NCBI GenBank assembly: GCA_028826165.1
Contig: JAPDFW010000022.1
Location: 124,001-188,000 of the forward strand
Origin: Anaeramoeba ignava
Lineage: Eukaryota; Metamonada; Anaeramoebidae
DNA: 64,000 nucleotides
Direction of reading: 5' to 3'
Made by a program: the position numbers and the translations under genes. Each line of letters begins with the position of its first letter. Position 1 is the first letter of the stretch. Shown here piece after piece: positions 1 to 12,200 of this stretch. The notes beneath the pieces were generated by a model. It was not told the origin of the DNA. It worked only from the letters and a program-made list of their open reading frames with translations, and did no database searches.

Positions 1-75
1 TTCAAAACATTATTCAAAATCTTATTCAAAACCTTATTCAAAATTTTATTCAAAATCTTATTCAAAATCCCCTTT
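1..75. repeat. TATTCAAAATC short tandem repeat at left edge
   Basis: About six imperfect copies of an 11-12 bp unit (tattcaaaatct type) run from the window edge. No open frame crosses it. It may be the end of a repeat-filled intron or intergenic tract of a gene outside the window. From 76 to 477 the DNA is AT-rich with T-runs and short ATTAA/ATCAA repeats, and I see no gene there. Confidence 0.6.
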
Positions 76-477
76 TATGTATTTAAATCCTTTTCTTTTA
101 ATTTCAATTCATTTCATCAAATTTTATGTATCTAGAACTTTCAAAAAAAAAAGAACTTTATTTGTAGCTAAATTTTTTCAAACCATTTCCATCTTTCATT
201 TCTCAAAATAAATTGATCAAATCAAATCAAATTAAATTAAATTAAATCAAATCAAAAAGAATTTGTATCAATTATTTTTTTTTTTCACCTTTAATTTCTT
301 TTTTTTTTTCTTTTGAAATTCACTTTTTAATTCTTTCTTTTATTTGAGTATCAAAACTCAAATTTTTTTTTTTGAATAAACCTCTTTTTTTTTGCTTTTA
401 AAAAATGAAAAAGAAAAAACAAAAACAAATTATGATTTGAAAGAAAAAGAAAAAGAAAGAAAAAAGAAAAAAGAAAA

Positions 478-3400
478 TTATTTAAATGAAGAATATTCTG
501 AATCAAAAATAAGCATTGGAATATTGATATTTGAACTAAATTTAACTTCATATTCATTTAATTTGTTTAAAATTTCTTCATATTCTACTTTTTTAAAATA
601 TCCTAAAATCCATTTTAAAACTTCATTTATTCCATTTCCAAAATCTTTTGAATATTTTCTAAATAATTTAGGAAGTAATATTTTTTTTGATTTTGTACTA
701 ATAATAACATTTTTTTCAATAAATGTTTTTGTTGTTGTTTCAAGTTCTTCTTCATAATTTTGATTATAATATACTCTAACTGGTGATCCCATCCAAAAAT
801 TAACAATTCCAAAATGTATTCTTGGATCTAATTTCTTAATTGAATAATTACTTCTTTCATCGTTTGTTTTAAAATGTTTACTTTTTATTCCTTTTCCTTG
901 ATTTTGTCTTAATATTCCATTTTTGATATCATTTAATGAAAAGAAATATTTTCCAATTTGATATTTAGTTTCATTCATAAATTTATTTTGTGCTTTTTTT
1001 TCTCCTGTTGTTCCTTTCAATATTATTCCATGAATAGATAAAACATTATAAATATTGATGAAAAATGGTATTAATTCTTCTGAACTTAATTCATTCAATT
1101 CAACATTTTGTAATTCAAGTGTTGCTAATGCAAATCTTCTAAAACTAACTGAATGTGAAACTGAATCAAGTGTTATTGTTTCAGTACTTATCGAATAATT
1201 AGCTGAACATATATCAATAATTTTCTCACAAAGTTCTTCTGCAACAACGCATGGATGTCTTGATACATATTTATATTCAAATTGTGAATTTAATGCTTTG
1301 GATTCTCTTAATCCTTTAGTTATATCAATCTTTATTTTAATTTTAATTTTAATTTTAATTTTAATTTTAATTTTAATTTTAATTTTAATTTTAATTTTAA
1401 TTTTAATTTTAATTTTAATTTTAATTTTAATTTTAATTTAAATTTTAATTTTAATTTTAATTTAATATTAATTTTAATTTTAATTTTAATTTTAATTTTA
1501 ATTTTAATTTTAATTTTAATTTTAATTTTAATTTTAATTTTAATTTTAATTTTAATTTTAATTTTAATTTTAATTTTAATTTTAATTTTAATTTTAATTT
1601 TAATTTTAATTTTAATTTTAATTTTAATTTTAATTTTAATTTTAATTTTAATTTTAATTTTTAATTTTAATTTTAATTTTAATTTTAATTTTTAATTTTA
1701 ATTTTAATATTTTTACTTTTTGATTTTAATTTTGATTTTAATTTTAATTTTAATTTTAATTTTAATTTTAATTTTAATTTTAATTTTAATTTTAATTTTA
1801 ATTTTAATTTTAATTTTAATTTTTTTACTTTTTTGATTTGAGGAATATTTTCTAATGTTTTTTTTTGATATCTAATTCTTAATAATTTATATATATTAGA
1901 ATTAATAAATGCACTCCAAAAATTTTGTTCTAAAATGTTATAAATGTTTTCTTGAAGCTATTTTGATTTTTATAATTTTTTAATTTTTATAATTTTATAT
2001 TTTTAATTTTTATAATTTTATAATTTTATAATTCAAACCTCATTAAAAATTGTTAATGGTATTTTTTGAGTTGATATCAAATCACTAATTTCATTTCTTT
2101 TTTTTGGATTCATTTCAATTTCAAAAATAGAATCTTGTTTAATAAATTTTTCATAAATATTTTTAGCAAATTCATCAACTTTCTATTTATTTTTAATTTA
2201 TTAATTTTATTAATTTTATTAATTTATTTTTGATTAATTGATTTTTACATCAGAATTTTCAGAAAGTTTTTTAAATTTTTCAATTTCAATATAAAGTAAT
2301 AAATTTTCTTGATTAAAATGTTCAACTAAAAATTCTCTAAAATATTCTACTGTTTGTGGATTATTTAAAACACTTGTTAAATCTTTAAATGGATTTTCAC
2401 TCTATAAATTTAAATTTAATTTAAATTTAATTTAAAAAAAAGGAAATATTATTTTTAAATAAATTTACATTTTCATCAAAAGAATTTTCTTCTATTTGTT
2501 GAAATCTTGTTGTTGTTGATGATGTTGTTCCATCTTTTGAACGTGCATCCTATTTATTTTATTTATTTATTTTATTTATTTTTTTAAATATTATTTATAA
2601 ATATTATTTATAATAACAAACTTCTGAAATATCAGAATAAGTATCAGTTTCTAATGAATTTGCTAAATCTGTTTGACTCATATTTTCAATTTCAATTCGA
2701 AGTTTATTATTTTCAAATGTTTTCTTTTTCAATTCATTCATTAAAATATTGATTTTTCTTGAATTGCTTTTTGTGCTTTGATTTCTTTTTTGTCTTTTGT
2801 ATTTCTGCTTTCTTTTTATTTCTTTTTCTTCATTTATTTTTTCTGAATTTCAATAATTTCATTTTGATATTTTTCAACTTCAATTTCAAGTTCATCTTCA
2901 CTTTCTGATCTCATTTCAATTTCTTCATTATCTGAAATCATTTCATAATTTTCTTTTTCTTCTTTTTTTTCAACAACTGCTTCTATTCTTTTTTGATTTT
3001 CATTTTTTAATTCATCATTAATTTCTTTTTCAACTTCTTCTTCAATTTTTTTGGATATTTCTTTAATAATTTTAAATATTTTATCTTCTTCATTTTCATT
3101 TTCATTTTCATTTTCATTTTGATTTTCATTTTCATTTTCATTTTCATTTTCATTTTTTCATTTTCAATTTGATTTTTATTTTCATTTTCATTTTCATTTT
3201 CAATTTGATTTTTAATTTGATTTTCAATTTGGTTTTCATTTTGATTTTGATTTTCAATTTGGTTTTCATTTTGATTTTGATTTTCAATTTGGTTTTCATT
3301 TTCAATTTCAATTTGATTTTCATTTTCATTTTCATTTTCATTTTCATTTTCATTTTCATTTTCAATTTGATTTTGATTTTGATTTTCAATTTGATTTTTA

Positions 3401-5214
3401 TCTTCATTTTCATTTTTATTTTCATTTTCAATTTGATTTTGAATTTGATTTTGATTTTTATTTTCATTTTGATTTTTATTTTGATTTTGATTTTGATTTT
3501 CAATTTGATTTTGATTTTTATTTTGATTTTGATTTTCAATTTGATTTTGAATTTGATTTTGATTTTGATTTTGATTTTGATTTTGATTTTGATTTTGATT
3601 TTCAATTTGATTTTGATTTTCATTTTGATTTTGATTTTGATTTTGATTTTCATTTTCAATTTGATTTTCAATTTGATTTTCATTTTGATTTTCATTTTGA
3701 TTTTCAATTTGATTTTGATTTTTATTTTGATTTTGATTTTCAATTTGATTTTCAATTTGATTTTCAATTTGATTTTTATTTTGATTTTCAATTTGATTTT
3801 GATTTTGATTTTGATTTTCATTTTCATTTTCATTTTTATTTTCATTTTGATTTTCAATTTCAATTTTATTTTCAATTTTATTTTCAATTTCATTTTGAAT
3901 TTGATTTTCATTTTTATTTTCATTTTGATTTTCAATTTGATTTTGATTTTGATTTTGATTTTGATTTTGATTTTGATTTTGATTTTGATTTTGATTTTGA
4001 TTTTGATTTTGATTTTGATTTTGATTTTGATTTTGATTTTGATTTTGATTTTGATTTTGATTTTGATTTTCATTTTGATTTTCATTTTGATTTTGATTTT
4101 GATTTTGATTTTGATTTTGATTTTGATTTTGATTTTCATTTTGATTTTGATTTTGATTTTGATTTTGATTTTCATTTTGATTTTGATTTTGATTTTGATT
4201 TTGATTTTCATTTTCACTTTCTTTAAAATCAGAATCAGGTTCTAATGATTTTATAAATTCATTTGATTTAATTTCTAAATTTTTCTTTTTGATTTTTAAT
4301 TCTTCAAATAATTGTTTATGATAATCTAATTCTCTTTTATATTTTTTAGATTTCTTGGTTTCTTGATTTAATAAATGTTGGAATTGTTCTCTTTTTCTTT
4401 CTGTAACCCATCTTGTTTTAATGATTTCAAATAATTTTTGTTTTTTTTCTAAAAGTTCATCAATTTTTTCTTTTAATTTATTATTTTCTTTTTCTCCAAG
4501 TTGCATTTTTAAAGAATCAATTTTCAAATTTAAACTTTCAACTTCTTTATTTTTTGTTTTCAATCTTTCAAGCATTGCATTATATTTCATTTGAAGTGAA
4601 CCTTTCATATCTGAACTTTCTAAATTTTTAATTTCAAATTTAAGTTTTTTGATTTTCAATTTGATATTTTCAATTTCTTGTTTATAATCTTTAGTTTTTT
4701 TTGCAGCTTTTTCTTCTAATTGTTTCATTCTTTCTGAAGGTTTTGTAAAAACACATTCAATAGCTTTTGAACCAGATAAATTGATTGTTGTAATAAATAC
4801 ATGAACAAAAATTGGATTTTTTTTAGCTGTTAAACATTGAAAATCAACATCAATAGTTCCACTTTGTAATCTTTTATTTAATTTTTTAATAAATAATAAA
4901 TAATAAATAATAATAAATAAATAATTTATAAATTTAATTATTTACTGAGAAACAGCATCAAGTAAATCTTGAATAAATTCTTTTGTGTTTTTTTTGGGAA
5001 TATCTTGAAATTCAACTGTTAAATTTGATAAAGATTCTTTTAATAAAAATGAATCATTTGGAACTTCAAAAAGAATTTGAGCTTGTTTATTTGCTTCAAT
5101 TATAACTCCATTTGAAAGAAATAAAATAACTGGTTGTTGTGATTCATGTATTTTCTTTCTATATGATTTTAATTGATTTTTTTTAATCATTTTTTTACTT
5201 TCAAAATTCCCCAT
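478..5214 (-). CDS. PAS, coiled-coil, RGS and DUF547 multidomain signalling protein
   Basis: Seven exons (minus strand): 5214-4946, 4870-2622, 2549-2469, 2401-2249, 2182-2039, 1957-1829, 1329-478. The joins keep phase; for example GCTGTTTCTCA joins ATTACA to read AVSQLQSG. Order: N-terminus MGNFESKK (good N-myristoylation signal), a PAS-like domain across exons 1-2 (ILFLSNGVIIEANKQA), charged coiled coil, a long NQ/NE tract, an acidic segment, then an RGS domain over exons 4-6 (VEYFREFLVEHFNQENLLLY; FAKNIYEKFIKQ; ILEQNFWSAF) and a C-terminal DUF547 (FFINIYNVLSIHGI, FSLNDIKNGILR, DPRIHFGIVN). RGS domains accelerate GTP hydrolysis by Galpha; the DUF547 role is unknown. Exon 2 has apparent frame breaks near 3155, 2853 and 2760. 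The RGS and DUF547 assignments are firm; PAS is probable. Confidence 0.82.
1330..1828 (-). repeat. Intron filled with (AAAATT)n in the RGS-DUF547 gene
   Basis: This 499-nt intron lies between the last RGS exon and the DUF547 exon. On the coding strand it is almost entirely AAAATT, with a few slips (AAAATTT, TTAAATT). The donor is GTAAAAAA at 1828 and the acceptor AAAG at 1330. The other introns of this gene are only 66-81 nt, so expansion is confined to this one. Confidence 0.85.
3090..4212 (-). repeat. Coding microsatellite (AATCAA/AATGAA) encoding NQ/NE tract
   Basis: More than 1.1 kb of hexanucleotide repeat inside exon 2 of the PAS-RGS gene encodes alternating Asn-Gln, Asn-Glu, Asn-Ile and Asn-Lys. 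All six frames stay open over long stretches, which creates false ORFs such as poly(MK) and poly(IF). The gene frame shifts at about 3150-3160, where one unit has six T instead of four. Confidence 0.85.
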
Positions 5215-5614
5215 TTTAAATTTTTAAATTTTAATAAAAAAATAACAAAAAAAAAATGAAAAAAAAATGAAAAAATTTAATTTCTTTTTCAATAAAGATC
5301 CTTTCTATTTAATAAAACATAATTGATTAAATTAAATAAATAAAGTTTTTGTAAATTAAATTTTAAAATATTTTTTAATTGAAAAAAATCATAATTTAAA
5401 AACTAAAAAAAGATTTTTTTTTAATTAAAAAAAAAGGAAAAAAAAATAAAAAAATTTTTTTATCATTTTTTCTTTTCTTTTTCTTTTTGAATTTTCTTTT
5501 TGAATTTTCTTTTTTCTTAAACAAAACAACAAAACAAAATTTTTTTTTTCTTTCGGTTTTTTTTTCTTTCATATTTTAAAAAGCAATCAAACAAAACAAA
5601 ACAAACAAAAATAA
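5215..5614. promoter_or_regulatory. Divergent intergenic region, PAS-RGS / FERM-RasGEF
   Basis: This 400-bp gap separates two head-to-head genes. Toward the minus-strand gene the coding-strand sequence has TTTTTTCATTTTTTTTTC (around 5243-5275). Toward the plus-strand gene there are TTATCATTTTTTCTTTTC tracts (5460-5500) and an A-rich AAACAAAACAAAC leader just before the ATG. The same T-rich CAT-containing tract precedes many starts in this window, so I infer that it marks promoters. Confidence 0.45.
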
Positions 5615-8600
5615 ATGTCAGCGCATAAACAACAAAAAAAAAATTTACATCACCAAAAAAGAACAATCACTGTCAAACTTCTTGATGGATCTGAATCAAT
5701 GCCAGTTATTGAAGACACAACAACTGTTTCAGATCTATTATCAATGTCATTAGTAAGTAAAAGAAATAACAAAGTTGAAGGATATCAAATTTTTGGATAC
5801 GAACCAAATAAAACTGGCATTGACAACGAAAATACGTTAAATTTACATGACAAACTTTTTCCGATTGGTGACTTTTTAGACTCATCAAGTTTAGTTTCAA
5901 ATTTTGCGCATTTGCAGTTAGAAGTAAGACACACACCTCAAGAAAAAGTTTTAGTGATTTTGCCACCAGATCCAAAAGATTTAACGCCGCGCCATGAAAA
6001 GGTGTCCATAGACAAAACTATACCTATGATTTTATATGAACTTTGTAGCCAATTTCATCTTCCTGAATCTGAATTTGCTTTGTTTTTAAAGCTTCCTTAT
6101 AATGCTTCTCATTCGTTTTTTAAACCAACTTCAAGTTTTCTTTTAAATCCTAAAGTTAATCAAAAGCAATTTCCTACTAGTCAACAAGGTTTTTGGTTGG
6201 AATTGAATCAACATCGAAAGCTTTTAACTTATACTTCTGTTTTTGATGTTTGTGTTTTTGATTTTTATCTGATTCTTTTTACAAATTAAAATTCGATTTA
6301 AAATTCAAATTTAAATTCGATTTAAAATTCATTTATAAAATTAAAATTAAAATTAAAATCAAAATTAAAATTAAAATTAAAATTAAAATTAAAATTAAAA
6401 TTAAAATTAAAATTAAATTGATTTAAAATAAAATTAAAATTAAAATTAAAATTTAAATTCGATTTAAAATTAATATTAAAATTCAAATTAAAATTTAAAA
6501 TTAAAATTAAAATTGAATTTAAAATTAAAATTAAAGTTAAAATTCATTTATAAAATTAAAATTAAAATTAAAATCAAAATTAAAATTAAAATTAAAATTA
6601 AAATTAAAGTTAAAATTAAAATCAAAATTAAAATTCATTTATAAAATTAAAATTAAAATTAAAATCAAAATTAAAATTAAAATTAAAATTCATTTATAAA
6701 ATTAAAATTCATTTATAAAATTGAAATTAAAAATTAAAATTAAAATTAAAATTAAAATTAAAATTAAAATTAAAATTAAAATTAAAATTAAAATCAAAAT
6801 TAAAATTCGATTTAAAATTAAAATTCATTTATAAAATTAAAATTCATTTATAAAATTAAAATTCATTTATAAAATTCAAAATTAGTCAAATGAAATGCTC
6901 TTCCTTCAACTCCAAAGAAAACCAGGAAAAGTTTCTGTTGAATATGATGAATTTGACGAAAAAACAGACGAAAAAATAGGACACAAAGTGGAAGAAATAC
7001 TTCTAGATTTCACAGCACCAGTGAAAACATTCATCCAACAATTCACAGAAACACATTATGTACCAACAAAATACATTATGTCATTATTCCACGCAATAAC
7101 GGACAAAAAGAAAAAAGAATCAGACCAAAAGGAAAGCTTCGTCGCAAACGCACAATCGGAAAACGATACGTTTGTAGACTCAGATTTCGAAATTGTGCCG
7201 ACAAACCACAAGGATTTAAGTTCAGATACGGAAATTTATGCTAAAGAGGATCTTGTTATTTTGGAATTAAACAACCTTACTGAAGACTTCTCGTTTGCTC
7301 AACAGGCCGTTCCTGAAGAATCCCTTTTGAAATTTGTGCCAACAATCCCCAAATTTGTTGTTAGAAGAGAAATGGGAGCAAAATCAACAAAAAATAATTT
7401 TGATCAATTTTTGGATCAGAATTTTGACTCAAATTTGGATCATAATTTTTTCAGTGACGTTTCTGATCAAACGTTTTTTTGGGACGAAATAAAAAGCCAA
7501 ATACCGAACATTCTATGGGAAGAAGGGGGACAAATGGATGAGTTTAGAACACCCATTTTTGAGCGGATTCGCGGGGCGAGTTTGAACAAGTCAATAGAAA
7601 TTCTGACAAGTATTGAGGGGTTTGAGCCTGAGTTTGTGGATCTCTTCTTTGAGATGATGCCGACAATAACGGACGAGATGACGTTTTTGAGTCGGCTTTT
7701 TGAACGGTTCAAAGTGCCTATTGGATTCTATACCTCTGATCAAAAGACCGCGATCCAATCAGCCGTTATCGGCGTTACTGAGAAGATGATTGAGTTTCGT
7801 CCTTACAAACTGCCTCAAGAAATCAAGACAATGATCCGTTCTTTTGTGAAGACAGAACTGAAAAACCATTACAATAAAGATTTTCGCGAACGCGGAAAAA
7901 ACGTTCTTGGTTATTTGTCGAACAAGAAAAAAATTCGCAGAAGAACCGCTTGGGCAACTTTCACTTCCTCCAAAAATCTAGCAAATTCCTCTTTTTTTGA
8001 ACTGGCAAAAGTAGGAAAAACACGTTCGGTACTTAAGTTGAATCGAACCGAATTAATGCATTTGAACAACGACTCCAGTGAGTTACATAATATCCCGATC
8101 GAGCCGCGTTTTCGACCGAAGAAAACACGGTCAACAAGCAAAAAAAAGTCACAGAAATATCGCGATATGGATCCATCGATTCCGCAGCCGATTATCCCGA
8201 AAGAAAAAGATATTCGAATGCTGACATTATTTAAAATTGACAGCTACGAAATTGCTAAGCAAATTACACTTGAAACCCATAAGCTTTTTTCGAAGATCAA
8301 AACACAGGAGTTTTTGAATAACTCATGGACCAAACCGAACAAGAAGACTCTTAGCCCAGACATCCTGAAGATGATCAACTGGTTCAATCACCTTGCAGAC
8401 TGGACAGCCACACAAATACTGATGTACCGCAACTTAAAAGAAAGGGTCAAAGTGTTTGAAAAGATGATCACAATTGCCGTTGAACTATATATCCAGAACA
8501 ACCTCAACGACACAATGGCAATCGCCTCAGGAATGCAAATGATGCCCATTGAAAGACTCACCAAAACACGCGCCCTCTGTTCTCAAAAACTACTCGATTG

Positions 8601-8952
8601 GCTTGCTTACATTGAAAAGTTAACCGACGCTGTTGGATCATATCGAGCAATGCGCACACACATCCGCACAAAGCAACCCCCTCTCATCCCTTATCTCGGC
8701 ATGTATCTTGCTACTCTTACAACCCTTGAAGAATTGCCAAGTCGCATCGAAAATAATTTGATTAATTGGGCCAAAAGGAGAAGAATTTTTCGCGCAATTT
8801 CGGAAATTAAAACATTTCAATCAGTTGATTTTAAGTTCTATTTTGTTCCTCAAATTAAACAATTCTTGTATCAGGATAAATGTTTGGATGAAAATCAATT
8901 GTGGGATATTTCTTGCGAATTTGAACCTGATGATCAAGAAGATCAATTTTGA
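5615..8952 (+). CDS. RasGEF with ubiquitin/FERM-like N-terminal domains
   Basis: Two exons, 5615-6238 and 6886-8952 (donor TCT|GTTTTT, acceptor ATTAG|TCAAAT), give about 896 residues ending in TGA. Residues ~15-110 form a beta-grasp fold like the F0/F1 region of talin-type FERM heads (ITVKLLDGSESMPV). A second lobe follows (LTYTS joined to SNEMLFLQLQRKPGKV). The second exon carries a RasGEF N-terminal domain (IRGASLNKSIEILTS) and a complete catalytic RasGEF domain (DSYEIAKQITLETHKLF, AIASGMQMMPIERL, PLIPYLGMYLATL). It should catalyse GDP/GTP exchange on a Ras or Rap-like GTPase at membranes. This exon is less AT-biased than its neighbours. The RasGEF call is firm; the FERM-like call is by fold pattern. 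Confidence 0.88.
6239..6885 (+). repeat. Intron of AAATTA repeats with AAATTCATTTATAAAAT modules
   Basis: This 647-nt intron is built from AAATTA/AAATCA hexamers broken at intervals by a longer module, AAATTCATTTATAAAAT, seen near 6328, 6540, 6630, 6688, 6706 and 6822-6868. The same module recurs in introns of the PP2C gene (23222) and the Rab gene (51328 onward). Confidence 0.8.
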
Positions 8953-9237
8953 TTTCTTCTTTCTTTATTTTTCTTTCTTTATTTTTCTTTCTTTCTTTCT
9001 ATTTTTTTTTCTTTTGTTTGTGACATTTTTCTATTAAAATGTATTCATAAAAAAAATAATCTTTTTTTCTTTTTAAAAAAAGAAATTCATATTGAAAAAT
9101 AATTTTTAATTCTTCAAAAAGAAATAACTTTCACAATCCAAAAACTTCTTTTTGTTTGTTTTTTTTTGAAAAAAAAATATCAAATCAAATTGGAAAAAAA
9201 AAATATTCTTATTCTTATTCTTATTCTTAAAAAATTC
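8953..9237. other. Convergent intergenic spacer
   Basis: A 285-bp gap lies between the 3' ends of the two RasGEF genes. It contains CTTT-rich and A-rich tracts, a TTTTTTAAAAAAAG inverted stretch near 9063-9083 and an ATTCTT repeat at 9209-9238. No gene is visible; both polyadenylation regions probably lie here. Confidence 0.5.
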
Positions 9238-12200
9238 TTATTTAATTTGTGGTTTATTTGCTGAAACTCTTGGTTCAACTTCCAATGATCTTGAATACAA
9301 TTCTGTTTCGTCATATTTCTTCAACTTAATAAGGAGTTGAGCAATTTGATGAACATATTGCAAATCATAAGATTTTTGTTGATATTGTTGAATATTCAAG
9401 ATAACTTTACTAATTTGAGTTCTTTTTGAATAATTAATTAAATTTCCCAAATAATCAGGACTTCCGTCTTCAATAAAAGTAAGATCTGTCAAATAGATAC
9501 CCAAATAAGGAATACAAGGAGGATTTGCTTGTTTTAATGATTCCCGATATGCTTTATAAGATTGGGTTGATGACATTTCTGTTTGAAGTGATTGATAAGT
9601 ATCATAATGACTTTGTTTCACTATTTCCCATGATTTTTTCAATCGGAAAATTGGTGATGAATTCAATCCAGCTAAAATTGCTGTTAATCCATTAAAATTG
9701 TTTAATTTTCGGCAATGTTCCGCAATTTTAATAAATTTGTTGATAATATTCGCTCGGGATTTAGGTTTATCCCTTCTCACTACGCATGTTGCAACCCATA
9801 AAGATACATCATTGAATCGTTGAATAAATGCAAGAACATTAGGTGCTCTGTGTTTGTATTTGGCTTTGTTCCATGCTTGATTAAGCAATTCAGTTGGCTT
9901 TATAAATAATTTTATAAATAATTTTATAAATAATTTTATAAATAATTTTATAAATAATTTTATAAATAATTTTATAAATAATTTTTAAATAATTTATAAT
10001 TTTATAAATAATTTTATAAATAATTTTATATATAATTATATAAATAATTTTATAAATAATTTTATTTATAATTTAATAAATAATTATATAAATAATTTTA
10101 TAAATAATTTTATAAATAATTTTATAAATAATTTTATAAATAATTTTATAAATAATTTTATAAATAATTTAATAAATAATTTAATAAATAATTTTATAAA
10201 TAATTTTATAAATAATTTTATAAATAATTTTATAATTAATTTAATAAATAATTTTATAAATAATTTTATAAATAATTTTATAAATAATTTTATAATTAAT
10301 TTTATAAATAATTTAATAAATAATTTTATAAATAATTTTATAAATAATTTTATAAATAATTTTATAAATAATTTTATAAATAATTTAATAAATAATTTTA
10401 TAAATAATTTAATAATTAATTTTATAATTCTTCCAAATTTGTTTATTTACACTAATTTTCGTATAAACTTGAAACTCAATTAATGTTAATTGTCTTGCAA
10501 TTTCTTCTTCGTTTACATCAAATATTGAAAGTTTTGGACTAAATATATTTTTAGGAATAATTGGTTCTGGTAAATTTGGAGGTTCGAAAATGGTTTTTTT
10601 TGCATCAAATCCTTTTTCTTTCTTTTCTAATATAGATCTTAATCTATTAGCAAGATTTAAATTATCTTGAGCTAAAATTTTATCAATAAATTCTCTTAAA
10701 TCATGGATTAATGATTTATTAAAATGTGAAAAGAAGTTTTCAAGCCATTTCATCAATACATTCACAACCTTTAGTTGAATTGCCTTTCTTTTGTTCTGAT
10801 ATTCTTCTTCTGTAGATTCTCCAACTTTAGGAACATGATATCTTTTATTATATATTTATTTATTTATTTTGAAAATATTTTGAATATATTTTGAATATAT
10901 TTTGAATATATTTATTTTGAATATATTTTGGATATATTTATTTTGAATATATTTATTTTGAATATATTTTGAATATATTTTGAATATATTTTGAATATAT
11001 TTTGAATATATTTTGAATTTATTTTGAATTTATTTTGAATATATTTTGAATATATTTTGAATATATTTTGAATATATTTTGAATATATTTTGAATATATT
11101 TTGAATAATTTTGAATATATTTTGAATATATTTATTTTGAATATATTTTGAATATATTTTGAATATATTTTGAATATATTTTGAATATATTTTGAATATA
11201 TTTATTTTGAATATATTTATTTTGAATATATTTATTTTGAATATATTTATTTTGAATATATTTTGAATTTATTTTGAATATATTTTGAATATATTTTGAA
11301 TATATTTTGAATTTATTTTGAATTTATTTTGAATATATTTTGAATTTATTTTGAATTTATTTTGAATATATTTTGAATATATTTTGAAAATACCTTTGAA
11401 CAAGTTTTTGAAACAATATCTTTGGTGTTGTAAATGATTGATAAGTCAATAAAAATGTTTCAATTTTAATTCCTCCTCCTTTTTGTGCTGTTAATGCTTC
11501 AACCAATTTATTTAAACTTGCTGCTTTAATTTCTATAAAATTATATTTTAAAATTAAATTATTGATAAAATATTTTTGTTTTTGCTTTAAAAAAAAACCA
11601 TCTTGTAAACTATCTGTATCTTCCATATATAAAATATTCTGATCTGAATCAGGAGGTTCATCCCAAATTGGAACATCTTCTTTTAAATTTTCTTCTTCTT
11701 CATCTTCATAACTATAATTGAATTTATTTTGAATTTATATTTTTTTTTTTTCAATTTTTTAATTTAATTGAATTTAATAAAAAAGCAAACCCAAGATTAA
11801 TTAAATGTTCAATTAATTCTTGGACTGTGTCACTATCTTTATGAGATTTTGGTTCCAAAACAATATCAAATATTTTCTCAATTTGCATAATAGCAACTCT
11901 TAAAAGTGTTTTTAATCGACTATTTTTAAAATAATGTTCTTGATCTTTTTATAATTTATAATTTTTAGTTTATAGTTTTTAATTTTTAATTTTTAATTTA
12001 TAAAATACATTGAACTCGACTTTCTTCTTCAAGTGCTTCTTGAGTTTTATGAAGTCCTAAACATTTTAAATGTTGCATAACAAGTTGAATTACAATATCT
12101 TCTGTAATATTTTCTTTTACGTCAGTAGAACCAAAGCTAAAAATTTGAGCAAAACTATTTAAAATGTTTTTAAATTTTTTAATTATAATTTTAATTTTAA

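Noticed and set aside
3150-4245. Long ORFs of poly(MK/IK) and poly(IF) on both strands of repeat blocks
   Set aside because: They are alternative frames of AATCAA/AATGAA microsatellites whose real frame (NQ/NE) continues into recognisable domains.
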